64,000 bases of DNA. It comes from Cyrtodaria siliqua (lineage: Eukaryota; Mollusca; Bivalvia; Adapedonta; Hiatellidae). The stretch lies in contig JAWPHD010006811.1 in NCBI GenBank assembly GCA_037043455.1, positions 1-64,000 on the forward strand, read 5' to 3'. Under the pieces are notes generated by a model that was not told where the DNA came from, searched no databases, and saw only the letters and a program-made list of their open reading frames with translations. Position 1 is the stretch's first letter; each line of letters begins with the position of its first letter. This document shows, piece by piece, positions 1 to 11,900 of this stretch. The position numbers were made by a program, and so were the translations under genes.

Positions 1-77
1 TAAACAGAGTTGGAACCCAAATAAAAACAAATAGTATATCTACAGAGTTGGATTCCAAATGCAAACAAACAGTAATT

Positions 78-450
78 CTAATGCAACTATTATGTAACAT
101 GTTTCTCCACTGGCTAACATATGAAATTTGCGAGCGTATAAAAAACGCCCGATTTACCGTCTGTAAAGTATGTGACATCACATAATGTTGTAACAAGCGA
201 CGTCATTTGATGACGTCAACAAATGTTGTTACCAATGAATTTGAGTTTTCGTAGAAACACAACAATGTATGTATAATTTTACTTTATATTTGTAGCATTT
301 GAATGGAAAAGCATTAGAATTGAGATAACCATTCTAAGATTTTCAATCTGGGACGGTATGTGGTTGGTTTCATGGTCTGAAATTAAGTAAAACAAATTTT
401 CAGACCGTAAAACCGTCCCAGATTGAAAATCTTAGCATGGTTATCTCTTA
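78..450. repeat. Inverted-repeat element, copy 1 (last visible CHMP1A intron)
   Basis: The right part is an inverted repeat. An arm beginning agataacc at about 320-355 is complemented by an arm ending ggttatct at about 412-446, with a spacer of roughly 55 bases. Upstream sits a segment with paired gacgtc motifs (about 199-220). The whole block recurs, diverged, at 8665-9040 with the same order of parts, so it is a dispersed non-autonomous element. Both copies lie in introns of CHMP1A. Confidence 0.65.
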
Positions 451-699
451 AATATATATAAACAGAGTTGGTGTCCAAATACAAGCAGTACATCTATAAA
501 AGAATTGGTATCCAAATACAAACAGTAAATATCTAAACAGCGATTGTATCCAAATGGAAACACTCAAATGGAAACAAATCATTAACAAACTATAAACAGA
601 TTTGGTATTCAAATAAAAACAAGCGATCACCTGAGTACTGGCACATAATGAAATTTCTTCGTAATCTTATGGTCATATACAATCTGTGCAAGTTTGGTT

Positions 700-2640
700 A
701 AGATTGTTCAAGAAATGTGGGTTCTGTTGTGTATAACAACATTGATATAAAGACACTGACAAAGTTTGGTAAATATCAAATACAAAATGAAGGTCTAAAG
801 TGTAACACCTTGGGCAGGGCCAAATGTGACCCCAGGGCTTTGTGGTTTCAGAGACGAAGATTTTTTAAGTTTTTTCCTAAACAAGTCTATGTCAAACATG
901 ACCCCTGGGGTGGGGCAAAATGTGACCCCACGGTCACCATTTGAACCAAACTTGGTAAAGGACCATAAGAGTATAGAAAATGCAAAACATTAAACCTATG
1001 GCCCTTGTAGTTCCAGAGAAGAAGACTTTAATGTGTTTCCTATATAAGACTATGTAAAACTGTGACCCATGGGGCGGGGTCAAATTTGACACCAGGGTCA
1101 CCATTTGAACAAACTTGGTAGAGGACCATAAGCTTATAGCAAATGCAAAATATTAAACCTCTGGCTCTTGCAGTTACAGAGAAGATTTTTTTTCAGTTTT
1201 TCCCTATACAAGCCTATGTAAAACTGTGACCCCCAGGGTGGGGCCAAATGTGACCCCAGGATCACCATTTGAACAAACTTGGTAGAGGACCATAAGCTTA
1301 TAGCAAATGCAAAATATTAAACCTCTGACTCTTGCCGTTTCAGAGAAGAAGATCTTTTAAGGTTTTCCTATACATGTCTATGTAAAATATGTGACCTTGG
1401 GGCGGGGCCAAATGTGACCACAGGGTCACCATTTGAACAAACTTGGTAAAGGACCATAAGCTTATAATAAATGCAAAATATCAAACCTCTGGCTCTTGTA
1501 GTTTCCGAGAAGAAGATTTTTTTAAGTTTTTCCCTATACATGTCTATGTCTATGTAAAACATGTGACCCTTGGGGTGGGGTCAAATGTGACCCCAGGGTC
1601 ACCATTTGAACAAACTTAGTAGAGGAACATAAGCTGATGCTACATGTAATACATGAGAGCTCTGTGCAATCCCCGTACAAGCCTATGTAAAACTGCAAAT
1701 GCAAAATATTAAACTCTGGCTCTTGCAGTTCCAGAGAAGATTTTTTTCAGTTTTTCCCTATACAAGCCTATGTAAAACCATGACCCCTGGGTCATCATTT
1801 GAACAAACTTGGTAGAGAACCATAAGCTTAAAGCAAATGCCTCAATATTAAACCTCTGGCTCTTGCAGTTTCAGAGAAGAAGATTTTTAAGTTTTTCCCT
1901 ATACATGTCTATGTCTGTGTAAAGCATGTGACCCTTGGGGCGGGGTCAAATGTGACCCGAGGGTTACCATTTGAACAAACTTGGTGAAGGACCATAAGCT
2001 TATAGTGAATGCAAAATATCAAACCTCTGGCTCTTGTAGTTTCCAAGAAGTAGATTTTTTAATTCTTTTCCTATATAAGTCTATGTACAACTGTGACCCC
2101 CGGGCGGGGACAAATTTGACCTCAGGGTAACAATTTGAACAAACTTAGTAGAAGACCATAAGCAGATGCTACATGTAATACATGAGAGCTCTGGTGGTTT
2201 CAGAGCAGATATTTTTTAAAGTTTTTTCCTATGTCTATATGAAAAACATGCAAAATCTCAATATACAAAATTTGGACCCCCGGGGCACGGCCATTTTGAT
2301 CCCACGGACTTCATTTGAACAAAATTGATAGTCTAGGCGTTGGCAATCATTTTAAAAGAAAAACTGTTGAAATCTGTCCAGCGGTTCTGGAGAAGGATTT
2401 TTTAAGGTTTTGACCATATATGGTAATGGCGGCCATCTTGGATGTCGCGCTGACCTAATTTTAACAAATCTAAAAGGCATTATCCTAAGGATCATCCATG
2501 TGAAGTTTGGTCAAATTTAGCCAAGGGGTTTCTGAGGAGAAGTTGTTTGAAGAAAAGTTAATGACGGACGGACGACGGACGAAGAGTGATCCCAATGGAT
2601 CACCTTTCGGCTCAAGGTGATCTAAAAAGGTAAATCTATA
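700..2640 (+). repeat. Internally tandem repeat element ending in GAC-GGA-CGG run
   Basis: About ten diverged units of roughly 165-180 bp follow one another. Each carries a 'tgacccc..ggg..ggggccaaatgtgacccc' part, then 'accatttgaacaaacttggtagagg', then 'ttccagagaagaagattttt'. The block closes at 2560-2625 with 'gacggacggacgacggac' and a short inverted repeat around 'gatcacctttcggctcaaggtgatc'. No reading frame is conserved. The layout (tandem core plus fixed 3' end) recurs with unrelated cores at 4093, 7267, 9580 and 32440. It resembles the tandem-core non-autonomous elements described in bivalves; that link is an inference. Confidence 0.7.
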
Positions 2641-2927
2641 ATCAGTTATCCAATGATCAGTTTTTGTGGAACTGCAAAAGAACATACTCAAAGGAACGAT
2701 ACATAACAATGGACAAAGTGATCCCTAAGTATGGCTTATTTCTTCAAAAGGGTGCCACAAAACATTGGTATCTGAATGCAAACAAACATTTGTTATAATC
2801 TATAACTCCATTTTGTATCCAGGTGAAGTATTAAAGTCAGCGTATCTGTCTACCTACACGAGTGTGTTGTAATAAATTGTGTAAACATATATCACACACA
2901 CAACTAAATAATATTCAAGCACAATAC

Positions 2928-5900
2928 CTTCTAGCAAGGTCATCTTCCCGTTTTGATTCCGCTGTGGTGGTCGATTTTATAGAAGATGAGGACGGATTTA
3001 AATCTGCTAGCTGATCCATAACCTCTAGACCATTTTCTTCAGCTACTTCATGTATCAAGGCTTCCACCTGGTCTTGAGGTGTGGAAAGTGTTGTTGCTGT
3101 GCCCATAGCACTTTCTAATGTCTGAAATTAAAAACAAGTTTGGCTTTTTCTATGGTCACTAAAATGCTAAATGACCACTACAATGTGTCTGTATTGCTGA
3201 CTGAATGACCGGATCTGTGGCAATAACTTTTTATATCTAACAAAGTCAAATGAGTTCAAACGAAAGAGATTACTTTGTGGAAATAGAGCAACCGAGTAAT
3301 GTTTTTGTCTTCTGCTATTCTTTAGTCAAACTTCTTTCAAAGTTGCAAGAATGGTAACCCAGAGGATAGCATGTTTGACTCCGAACCGAGAGATCATGGG
3401 TCCGAGCCTCTAACCAGGAAATATGGGGTTGTCTGCCTCTACCAAAAAAAATTGACCGTCATATATGGCCTAACATGTGCTAAAAATGATGAAAACCAAC
3501 ATTCAAACAAATGAATCAATCTTGATATAAATGTCAATTCCACACAAGTGTTTTTTATGTCCTCCATATTTCTAGATACAACCAAGAGTTAACAGGACCA
3601 TTCAAATAACATGATGAGTTTAAATACTACATTAATATCAAAGGGACTAGAGAGGAAGAGTGATTGGTGTCAATCCAAGGCTGAATGATAACGAGATTCA
3701 GATTTATATAAAATGTACACATGCATTAAATTCAGTAGCAAGTTACATTCAAATTATTGTTTATGAAAATGTTTGGTCTGGAAAACTCGAATCAGCAATT
3801 TTTTGTTGTTAAACATTAAAGGGTTTATAGTATATGTTATTCAATAAACGTATTTTAAAATTAAAATTAAATTAAATGGATCATGAAGCCTAGTTTAGTG
3901 CATTTTCACACTGAACATTCAAATGAAACACTTGTATGTGATGATTTTATTCATGTTTGGATTGACACCCGTAGTTACGTCAGACTGCCTCCAGTCCCTG
4001 TAAAACAAAACAATACTTACAGAGGTTCTAACATCCAAATCTTCAAATTGCTTTTCAAATTTCTCCATGATTTGTTCTACCTGTAAATAAATATAAACAA
4101 GAGGTCAATGACCTTGAAGCTCTACTGATTGATTTTGATTTCAGGAAGTAGTCGCTACAGACTTGTTTTTTGAAAATCTATTTATAATTTTCAAAATTTA
4201 ATTTATAATTCAGCTAGGATCAATTAGACATTAAGAGCAACATTCCTGTGAAGTTTCATGAAAATCCGTCAAGTAGTTTCAGAGGAGTAGTCGCTACAAG
4301 TTTTCATTATATAACTCTATGTAAACAGCCATGTTTAACATCAAATCAAAACGATTTTCGACAAGGACCAACATCATGTCATACTGATAATTTTAGAAAA
4401 AGTCCCATATCAATATCTCTTATAGTTTTGAAGAAGTAGTCGCTACAAACTTATTTATTTTAAATCTATTTTAAGCTGTGGCGGCCATCTTGAATTTCCG
4501 GCTGACCTGAAATTTTTCTAGGATCAACAAGACATCAAGAAAACATCCCTGTGAAGTTTCATGAACATCCGTCAAGTAGTTTCAGAGGAGTAGTCGCTAC
4601 AAGTTTTTACTATATAACTCTATGTAACCAAAGATGGCCACTGGCAGCCATGTTTAACGTCGAATCAAAATAATTTTCGAAAAGGATCAACATCATGTCA
4701 TGTTGATCATTTTAGAAAAAATCCCATATCAATATCACTTATAATTTTCAAGAAGTAGTCGCTACAAACTTATTTTTTAAAAATCTATTTTTAGCTGTGA
4801 CGGCCATCTTGAATTTCTGGCCGATCTGAAATTTTGCTAGGATCAATTAGACATCAAGAGCAACATTCCTGTAAAGTTTCATGACAATCCGCCAAGTAGT
4901 TTCAGAGGAGTAGTCGCTACAAGTTTTTACTATATAACTCTATGTAAACAAAGATGGCCGCTGGCAGCCATGTTTAACGTTGAATCAAAACGATTTTTGA
5001 CAAGGATCAACATCATGTCATGCTGATCATTTTAGAAAAAGTCCCATATCAATATCACTTATAGTTTTCAAGAAGTAGTCGCTACAAAAATTGTATTTTA
5101 AAACTCTATTTTTAGCTTTGGTGGCCATCTTGGATTTCACATCAACATGAATTTTTGCTAGGATCAACTAGACTTTATGGGCAACATTTCTGTAAAGTTT
5201 CATGAATATCCATACAGTAGTTTCAGAGGAGTTGTCGCTACAAATAAAAGTTTACGGACAGACGGACGCCGCACCACGGCATAAGCTCTGCTGATCTCTG
5301 ATCAGTCGAGCTAAAAACATGTAAACAACAGTTCACTACATTTTTAAGTTCAACTTTAAATGGACACATCATAATCTGATGGTATTTACTGAGCACTGAA
5401 ATGTGTGCGAGAGTAGTTTTTACATTTCAGGTCCATATTATACCAAACAAAGAATCTTTTAAATGGCAAGGCACATATGAGCATCGACTGTAAAGCACTG
5501 AAATTTATGCCTTTATTAATTTATGAAATATGAGTTTTACAATGAAGCTGCTTTTCAATATCTAAATATCTGTAAAAATAAAAAGATGAATTCATATACT
5601 TGGTCTTTATTTTTTAGTAAAGATTTTACTCAATATTAGAAGTATATTTTGTTTTTAACTGTAAAAGTACAGTGCTTTGGGTGGTATAGAATCACTTGGG
5701 TTAAACGTCTAATTTTAAAATGAAAGGAAAATGTTTATTTAATTTCTGATTAAGATTGACCCTTTAAGTTGTATAATAGCAAAATTTCTAAAATCATTGT
5801 CCTGAAACTGTGATTTTATAATTGGCGTTTTTGCACCAATATTTACATAATTTCATTTTATCCTTAAAAGTGCCGAACTTCAACAAGTTACCTTAATTGA

Positions 5901-8900
5901 TGATTGCATTTTGACTTTTGTCCCTAAAATTTGTTAAAACAGCAAATATTTATTTCTGAGTTTATTGTGACAGTATGAATTTTTCGTTTCAAAAACACAC
6001 TTCATTCAGGTAGTATAGAATCATTTTTTCTGAGAGGTGTTGCACGTAGCGATATATTTTGCATTAAAAAATGTTCCAAATAATTTCACCGTTGAATAAG
6101 TGTATGCTTATATGATATATCTTCAAGCCTGGAAAGTTTAAAAAATAATCTAAAATATATGAGATGAGAAAATTGAATTTAAACAGAAAATGATTCTGTA
6201 CTACCAATGATTCTATACACCCCAAAGCACTGTACTCCGAGAATGTGGGTTTGTTTTTATAGACAGTTGCTACTGAAAATGGGCAGGCCCTAAATTGTTT
6301 CTACGTACTTGCCCCATACCCGTAGCATCAGGCAATCCATAAAAAAAAATGGTTTGCTGTGCTCCGAGCTACTCACTGAAAAGAGCCCTACCCAAAACTT
6401 CTGACCGAAATACTTTTATTTATTTATTTTTCTGCTATTTTAAGAATATTTTCCTTTTGATTTCTTATGTTTTTTCACTGTCTTTGGAAAAAAAAGAATT
6501 CACCTACCTACCCATCCACCTAAAACCTTTTTGGTCGGAGCACAGTAAACCAAAAAAATTTAAGGATGGCCTCACAGGAAGACTACATTAAAATCATAAC
6601 AAACATGTTCTCATAAACTCTAAGCTGTAGTTCGCTCTCTCATTTTGGGCAAAGGATTATTGAATGTGAGTAGTTGGGTTTGATTTTCAATGTTGTGTCA
6701 AAATGACACCTCCCTTGAATTTAACGTCTTGGTAAACATTGCATTAGGCCGTTATTATTCTGATTATTCGTACGAGGAATCCTCCCACGATAAAAACGAA
6801 ATCATGAACTTCAGAAATACTGTTAGTTAGAAAAGATATTTGATCATTTAACAAAAACAAATAGAAATGTGTCCATGGGACATGGATGCCCCCACTAAAA
6901 CAGCAAAAGACGTAAGATTTGACTAAAAAAGGGCTGCAACACCAGTAATACAAGGTGGATTTTGATGCCAAATTAATATGCACATCTTTACATCATAGGT
7001 AAGCATCATGTAAAGAACAATTGATTGAAAACTGTGGGAGAATATAGATACACAAACTTTTTGGGATGGACAGAAGGATGGACGCTCGGACAGACATGAC
7101 GGACATGGCTAATGCTATATGCCCCCTCACCATTCGGTGGTGAGAGCATAAAAATATATATACTCGTTTTTTGGACAGCCCCAAGGGGATTCTTGTTTGC
7201 AAAATTAGACAGATCCAGATGGATTTCTAGGGGCCATGTGCATCGGGCTATCCTATTCTTTGTGCAACAAGAGGTCAATGACCTTGAAGCTCTACTGATT
7301 GATTTCGATTTCAGGAAGAAGTCGCTACAAACTTGTTTTTTGAGAATTTATTTTTAGCCGTGGCGGCCATCTTGAATTTCCGGCCGACCTGAATTTTGCT
7401 ACGATCAATTAGACATCAAGAGCAACATTCCTGCGAAGTTTCATGAAAATCCGTGAAGTAGTTTCAGAGGAGTAGTCGCTACAAGTTTTCATTATATAAC
7501 TCTATGTAAACAAAGATGGCCGCTGACAGCCATGTTTAACATCGAATCAAAACTATTTTTGACAAGGACCAACATCATGTCATGCTGATCATTTTAGAAA
7601 AAGTCCCATATCAATATCACTTATAGTTTTCAAGAAGTAGTCGCTACAAACTTGTATTTTGAAAATCTATTTTTAGCCATGGTGGCCATCTTGAATTTCA
7701 GGCCGACCTGAAATTTTGCTAGGATCAATTAGACATCAAGAGGAACATTCGTGTGAAGTTTCATGAAAATCCGTCAAGTAGTTGCAGAGGAGTAGTCGCT
7801 ACAAGTTTTCATTATATAACTCTATGTAAACAAAGATGGCCACTGGCAGCCATGTTTTTGATATCAATAATGTTCGACTCGGATAACCATCATGTCATGC
7901 TGATCATTTTAGGAAAAGTCCCATATCAATATCCCTTAGAGTTTTCAAGAAGTAGTCGCTACAAACTTGTTTTTTAAAAACCTATTTTTAGATTTGGCGG
8001 CCATCTTGGATTTCACATCAACATGAATTTTTGCTAGGATCAACTAGACTTCATGGGCAACATTTCTGTATAGTTTCATGAAAATCCATTCAGTAGTTTC
8101 AGAGGAGTAGTCACTACAAAAAAAAAGTTAACGGACAGACGGACGGACAGATGGACGACGGACACCGCACCACGGCATAAGCTCTGCTGATCTCTGATCA
8201 GTAGAGCTAAAAACTACAGACAATTGATGCTGGACAATGCGCTGCTCATCTTCTAGCAGAAACATTAAAATGTATTTCCTTGTAATATGATATATGTGTT
8301 AAAGGCATCACACTTGATATACTGGTGCAACATATAATTAATAGAGGATTTTATACAAGTTCATATTAAAATACTGATTTTATGAACAAGTGTCATATGA
8401 ACTTTGAGATCCTGTTTATATCTCTCTGCAGGTGTCTCTTACTGTAAAGCATTAAAAATGTCAAATATAGCTTTGCCTTACTAAGCACCTCTATTGCTAT
8501 AACCAATATTTAACGTTTTTGTTAAACTACTTCCAATACATCTCCAGCCATGGGGACATGCCTTACCTTAGGAAGATCCATAGATGACATGGCTTTATCT
8601 AATGCTTTTGTAACATCTCCTATACTCTTGGTTATCTGAAACGGTTTATACAATCAACGTTTGATTCTAATGCAACTATAATGCTAACATCTCAAATATG
8701 CAACAGTAAAATGCCCGACTTACCAGACTATGTGACATCACATAACGTTGTAACAAACGACGTCTGGATAATGTCAACAAAATGCTGGCTGCCATGAATT
8801 TGAGTTTACATAGAAAAATAAATGTCTACTAATGATTTTGTTTTATATTTCTGGCATTTAAATGGAAATACATTAGAATCAAGATAACCAGGCTAAAATT

Positions 8901-11900
8901 TTCCGTCCAAGACGGTACTATGTGGTTGGTTATACGGTCTGAAATTACATTCTTCACCGTAAATTGAAATTTTGGGCTATTAAACCACACACATAACTTC
9001 CCACACTGAAAATCTTAGCATGGTTATCTCATAATTCTATAACATGACTAAAATTATATATCATGAGATATTTCTTACTAGCAAATTTTTACAATATGAT
9101 AAAGACGATAATAATGGTATTGATAATATAAGTACAAGACAATGAGTTTTTCAATTTAAATATCTCTGAACTGACTCGAGTCCAATGAGATATATCAAAA
9201 GATAACTTTCCAAGATGAAACAGTCTTCAGAAACAAACACTTACAGATTTCATTGTGACGGCGGTCTGTACTTTGGAAGCGACGGCATCAACCCTGGCAG
9301 CAAAGCGGAGATAATTGAGGGATTCATTCTTTTTACGAATAGCATTTTCTGCATAGATTCTGGCACCTTCTATATTCTTCTGCTGAATAGCCTGTAAAAG
9401 GAACGTTTAAAACATTGGTTTATTATAACAGTGTTTTCATAGACATATATTTACTTACTTTTCAGCTGTCTTGTTCTTAATGAACCTAATGTGCTTTGCA
9501 GTATTTCACTTATTGATGTAGTGTTGGGCATCATACTGGAAAAGTACGATTGATAATTGGACTAGACTAAACATGTGTGTCGCCTGTCAGTGCTTTGTCA
9601 CTATAACAAGGTTTTTTGGACCCTGCTAAATGACCTTGACAAATTTGCCTTAGATATGGTGAAGAAAAACGGAGTATTTAACCCATATAATGACCTTGAC
9701 CTTTATATTTTAGTATGGTCATGTCGATGTTGTCATGATGAGTATATATTGACAGTTTGAAGAAGAAATATGAAGAAATTACAAAGTTATAGCTAACGTT
9801 AAGTTTTCGTGAAGAAAAAAATGTGTATTTAACCCATCTTCAGTGTGACCTAGACCTTTATATTTTAGTAGGGTCATGTCGATGTTGTCATGATGAGTAT
9901 ATATTGAAAGTTTGATGGAAGAAATATCAAGAAAAGAAAGTTATAGCCAATGTTAAGTTTTCGTGAAGAAAAAAATGAGTATTTAACCCATATAATGACC
10001 TTCAGTGTGATCTTCACCTTTATATTCTAGTATGGTCATGTCGATGTTGTTATCATGAGTATATATTGAAAGTTTGATGAAGAAATATAACGAAACGAAA
10101 AGTTATAGCCAACCTTAAGTTTTCATGACAGATTGACTGACGACAAAGTGATCCCTATGTATCGATTTTTCTTCAAAAAGGTGAAACAAAAAACAAAACA
10201 GATGGATTATCGATTTTACAATAGTTTATTTTACAATAGTTTTTCGTTCTAAAAGATGACAGGAATTTCATGGTAAATACTGAACCCTGACTAATTTGGT
10301 GCATCGAGTAAGTTTACCGGAAAGAATTAATTGAGGCAAATAAAAATCGATTTGAAAAAATTACTATCGATCATCGCTTATTTTACTTTTATGTCAGTTT
10401 GATGCAAAAAAATTGTTACAATTTCCATGAGTCTTCCATGAAACAGATCGCAGACTATTTGTTTGGCATAATTGTGTTTTTTTAATGATTTCACTCTTCA
10501 TGGGCAGCTTGCAAGCGTCTAGCTGCATTCAAAAAAAAAAGTTCTTAAGTCCTTAAGAACATTGATGACCAGTAAAACAGGCCATTCTGAATTACTATGA
10601 CTATGTTAGCCAAAGTAATTCAGAATGGCCTGTTTTACTTAACCCTTAACCCGCTACATATATATAATGGACTGTTCTTTCTTTGAATTAAGACCATTCC
10701 ATTTATGTGACAAAGGGGTGTTTTTGGGGGAAATGACTGATCAGCAGCCGGATATAAACCATGATTGATGAGGGTTGACAATGGACGCAAAGTTATTATA
10801 GTCGTGCTTAGTGGCTTAAGGGTTCATTTATTTCAGCGATCTGTCATAAACTGACATGTAAATTCTACAGTTTAATGTTTCATCTGAGTATAAAACACAT
10901 GAGTATTTAAAACTTTAAACTATCACAAATTTCTTCATTCCCATTGAAAGACCAAATTATCAAAAACAAACCTTAAATAACTGTGCCCATAGTAATTACT
11001 ATATATTTAATTTTTAACATATTCAGCAGAATCAAGATGTTAGGTCGGGGATCAGATGATTTTAAAAAATACTGTAGTCACCTTTGTGGGACTCTTTTGT
11101 CAACAGGTAAAGTCCAAACACAGGTCAGCAGTTACAATTCCATCACTGAATACTAGTGCTGAGTATCACATTCAAAAAAACATAACATAATATACAAGAG
11201 ACTGTATCTCGATACGTATCATAATATATTTTTCGTGCTTTTGTATTGGTAATTTCAATAGACTTTGACGATTTACTGGTTACTTTGATTCAGAAGACAT
11301 ACCATGATGCAATGTTACGCACAGTTCCGGTTTTATTTAATGCCGGGTGATGACTTCCCAAGTGAGTTATCAAATGTGTGGTTGGAGCACTTGGCCTAAC
11401 AATGCATATTTCACAAACTGCAACATTGTCCACTACTGCAGAAACTTTTTAAGCCCAAAAAGATCCCAAACAGTTTACACCCGATATTGCTTTGTTTTTC
11501 ACATTTCTCAATCACTTGAATCGGCCATGTTTGTCTGAATGCATGGTACCCAGCACACCCAGCACACCATATGCGTGCATAAGTGAACACCAGATATTAC
11601 AATCTCTACCCAGAGTTGTCGTTCCTTGCACACACATACATCTCTAGTCTCATTAAATACCAAGAATCTTGGTAAACGATGAAAAACGATGAAAAGTTGA
11701 TTGCACTAATGTTTCTGAATTAACTTTATATGAAATGCTTAAATTACAAAAGAAAAAATTTTTTCGGCTTGAATGTTTTAAATATACAGTAAATTATGCT
11801 CAGAATTATATTGTGGTAGAATCAAGGTTTGTACTTTGGCATATCACTCCGCCGTCAAAACATTCACAATATGCACCACCAAATCGTGCCCATAGGGTTA

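Noticed and set aside
1..2927. Last CHMP1A exon (a few residues plus stop)
   Set aside because: I looked on the minus strand for an acceptor followed by a codon series close to the family's C-terminus and found none; it is probably left of the window.
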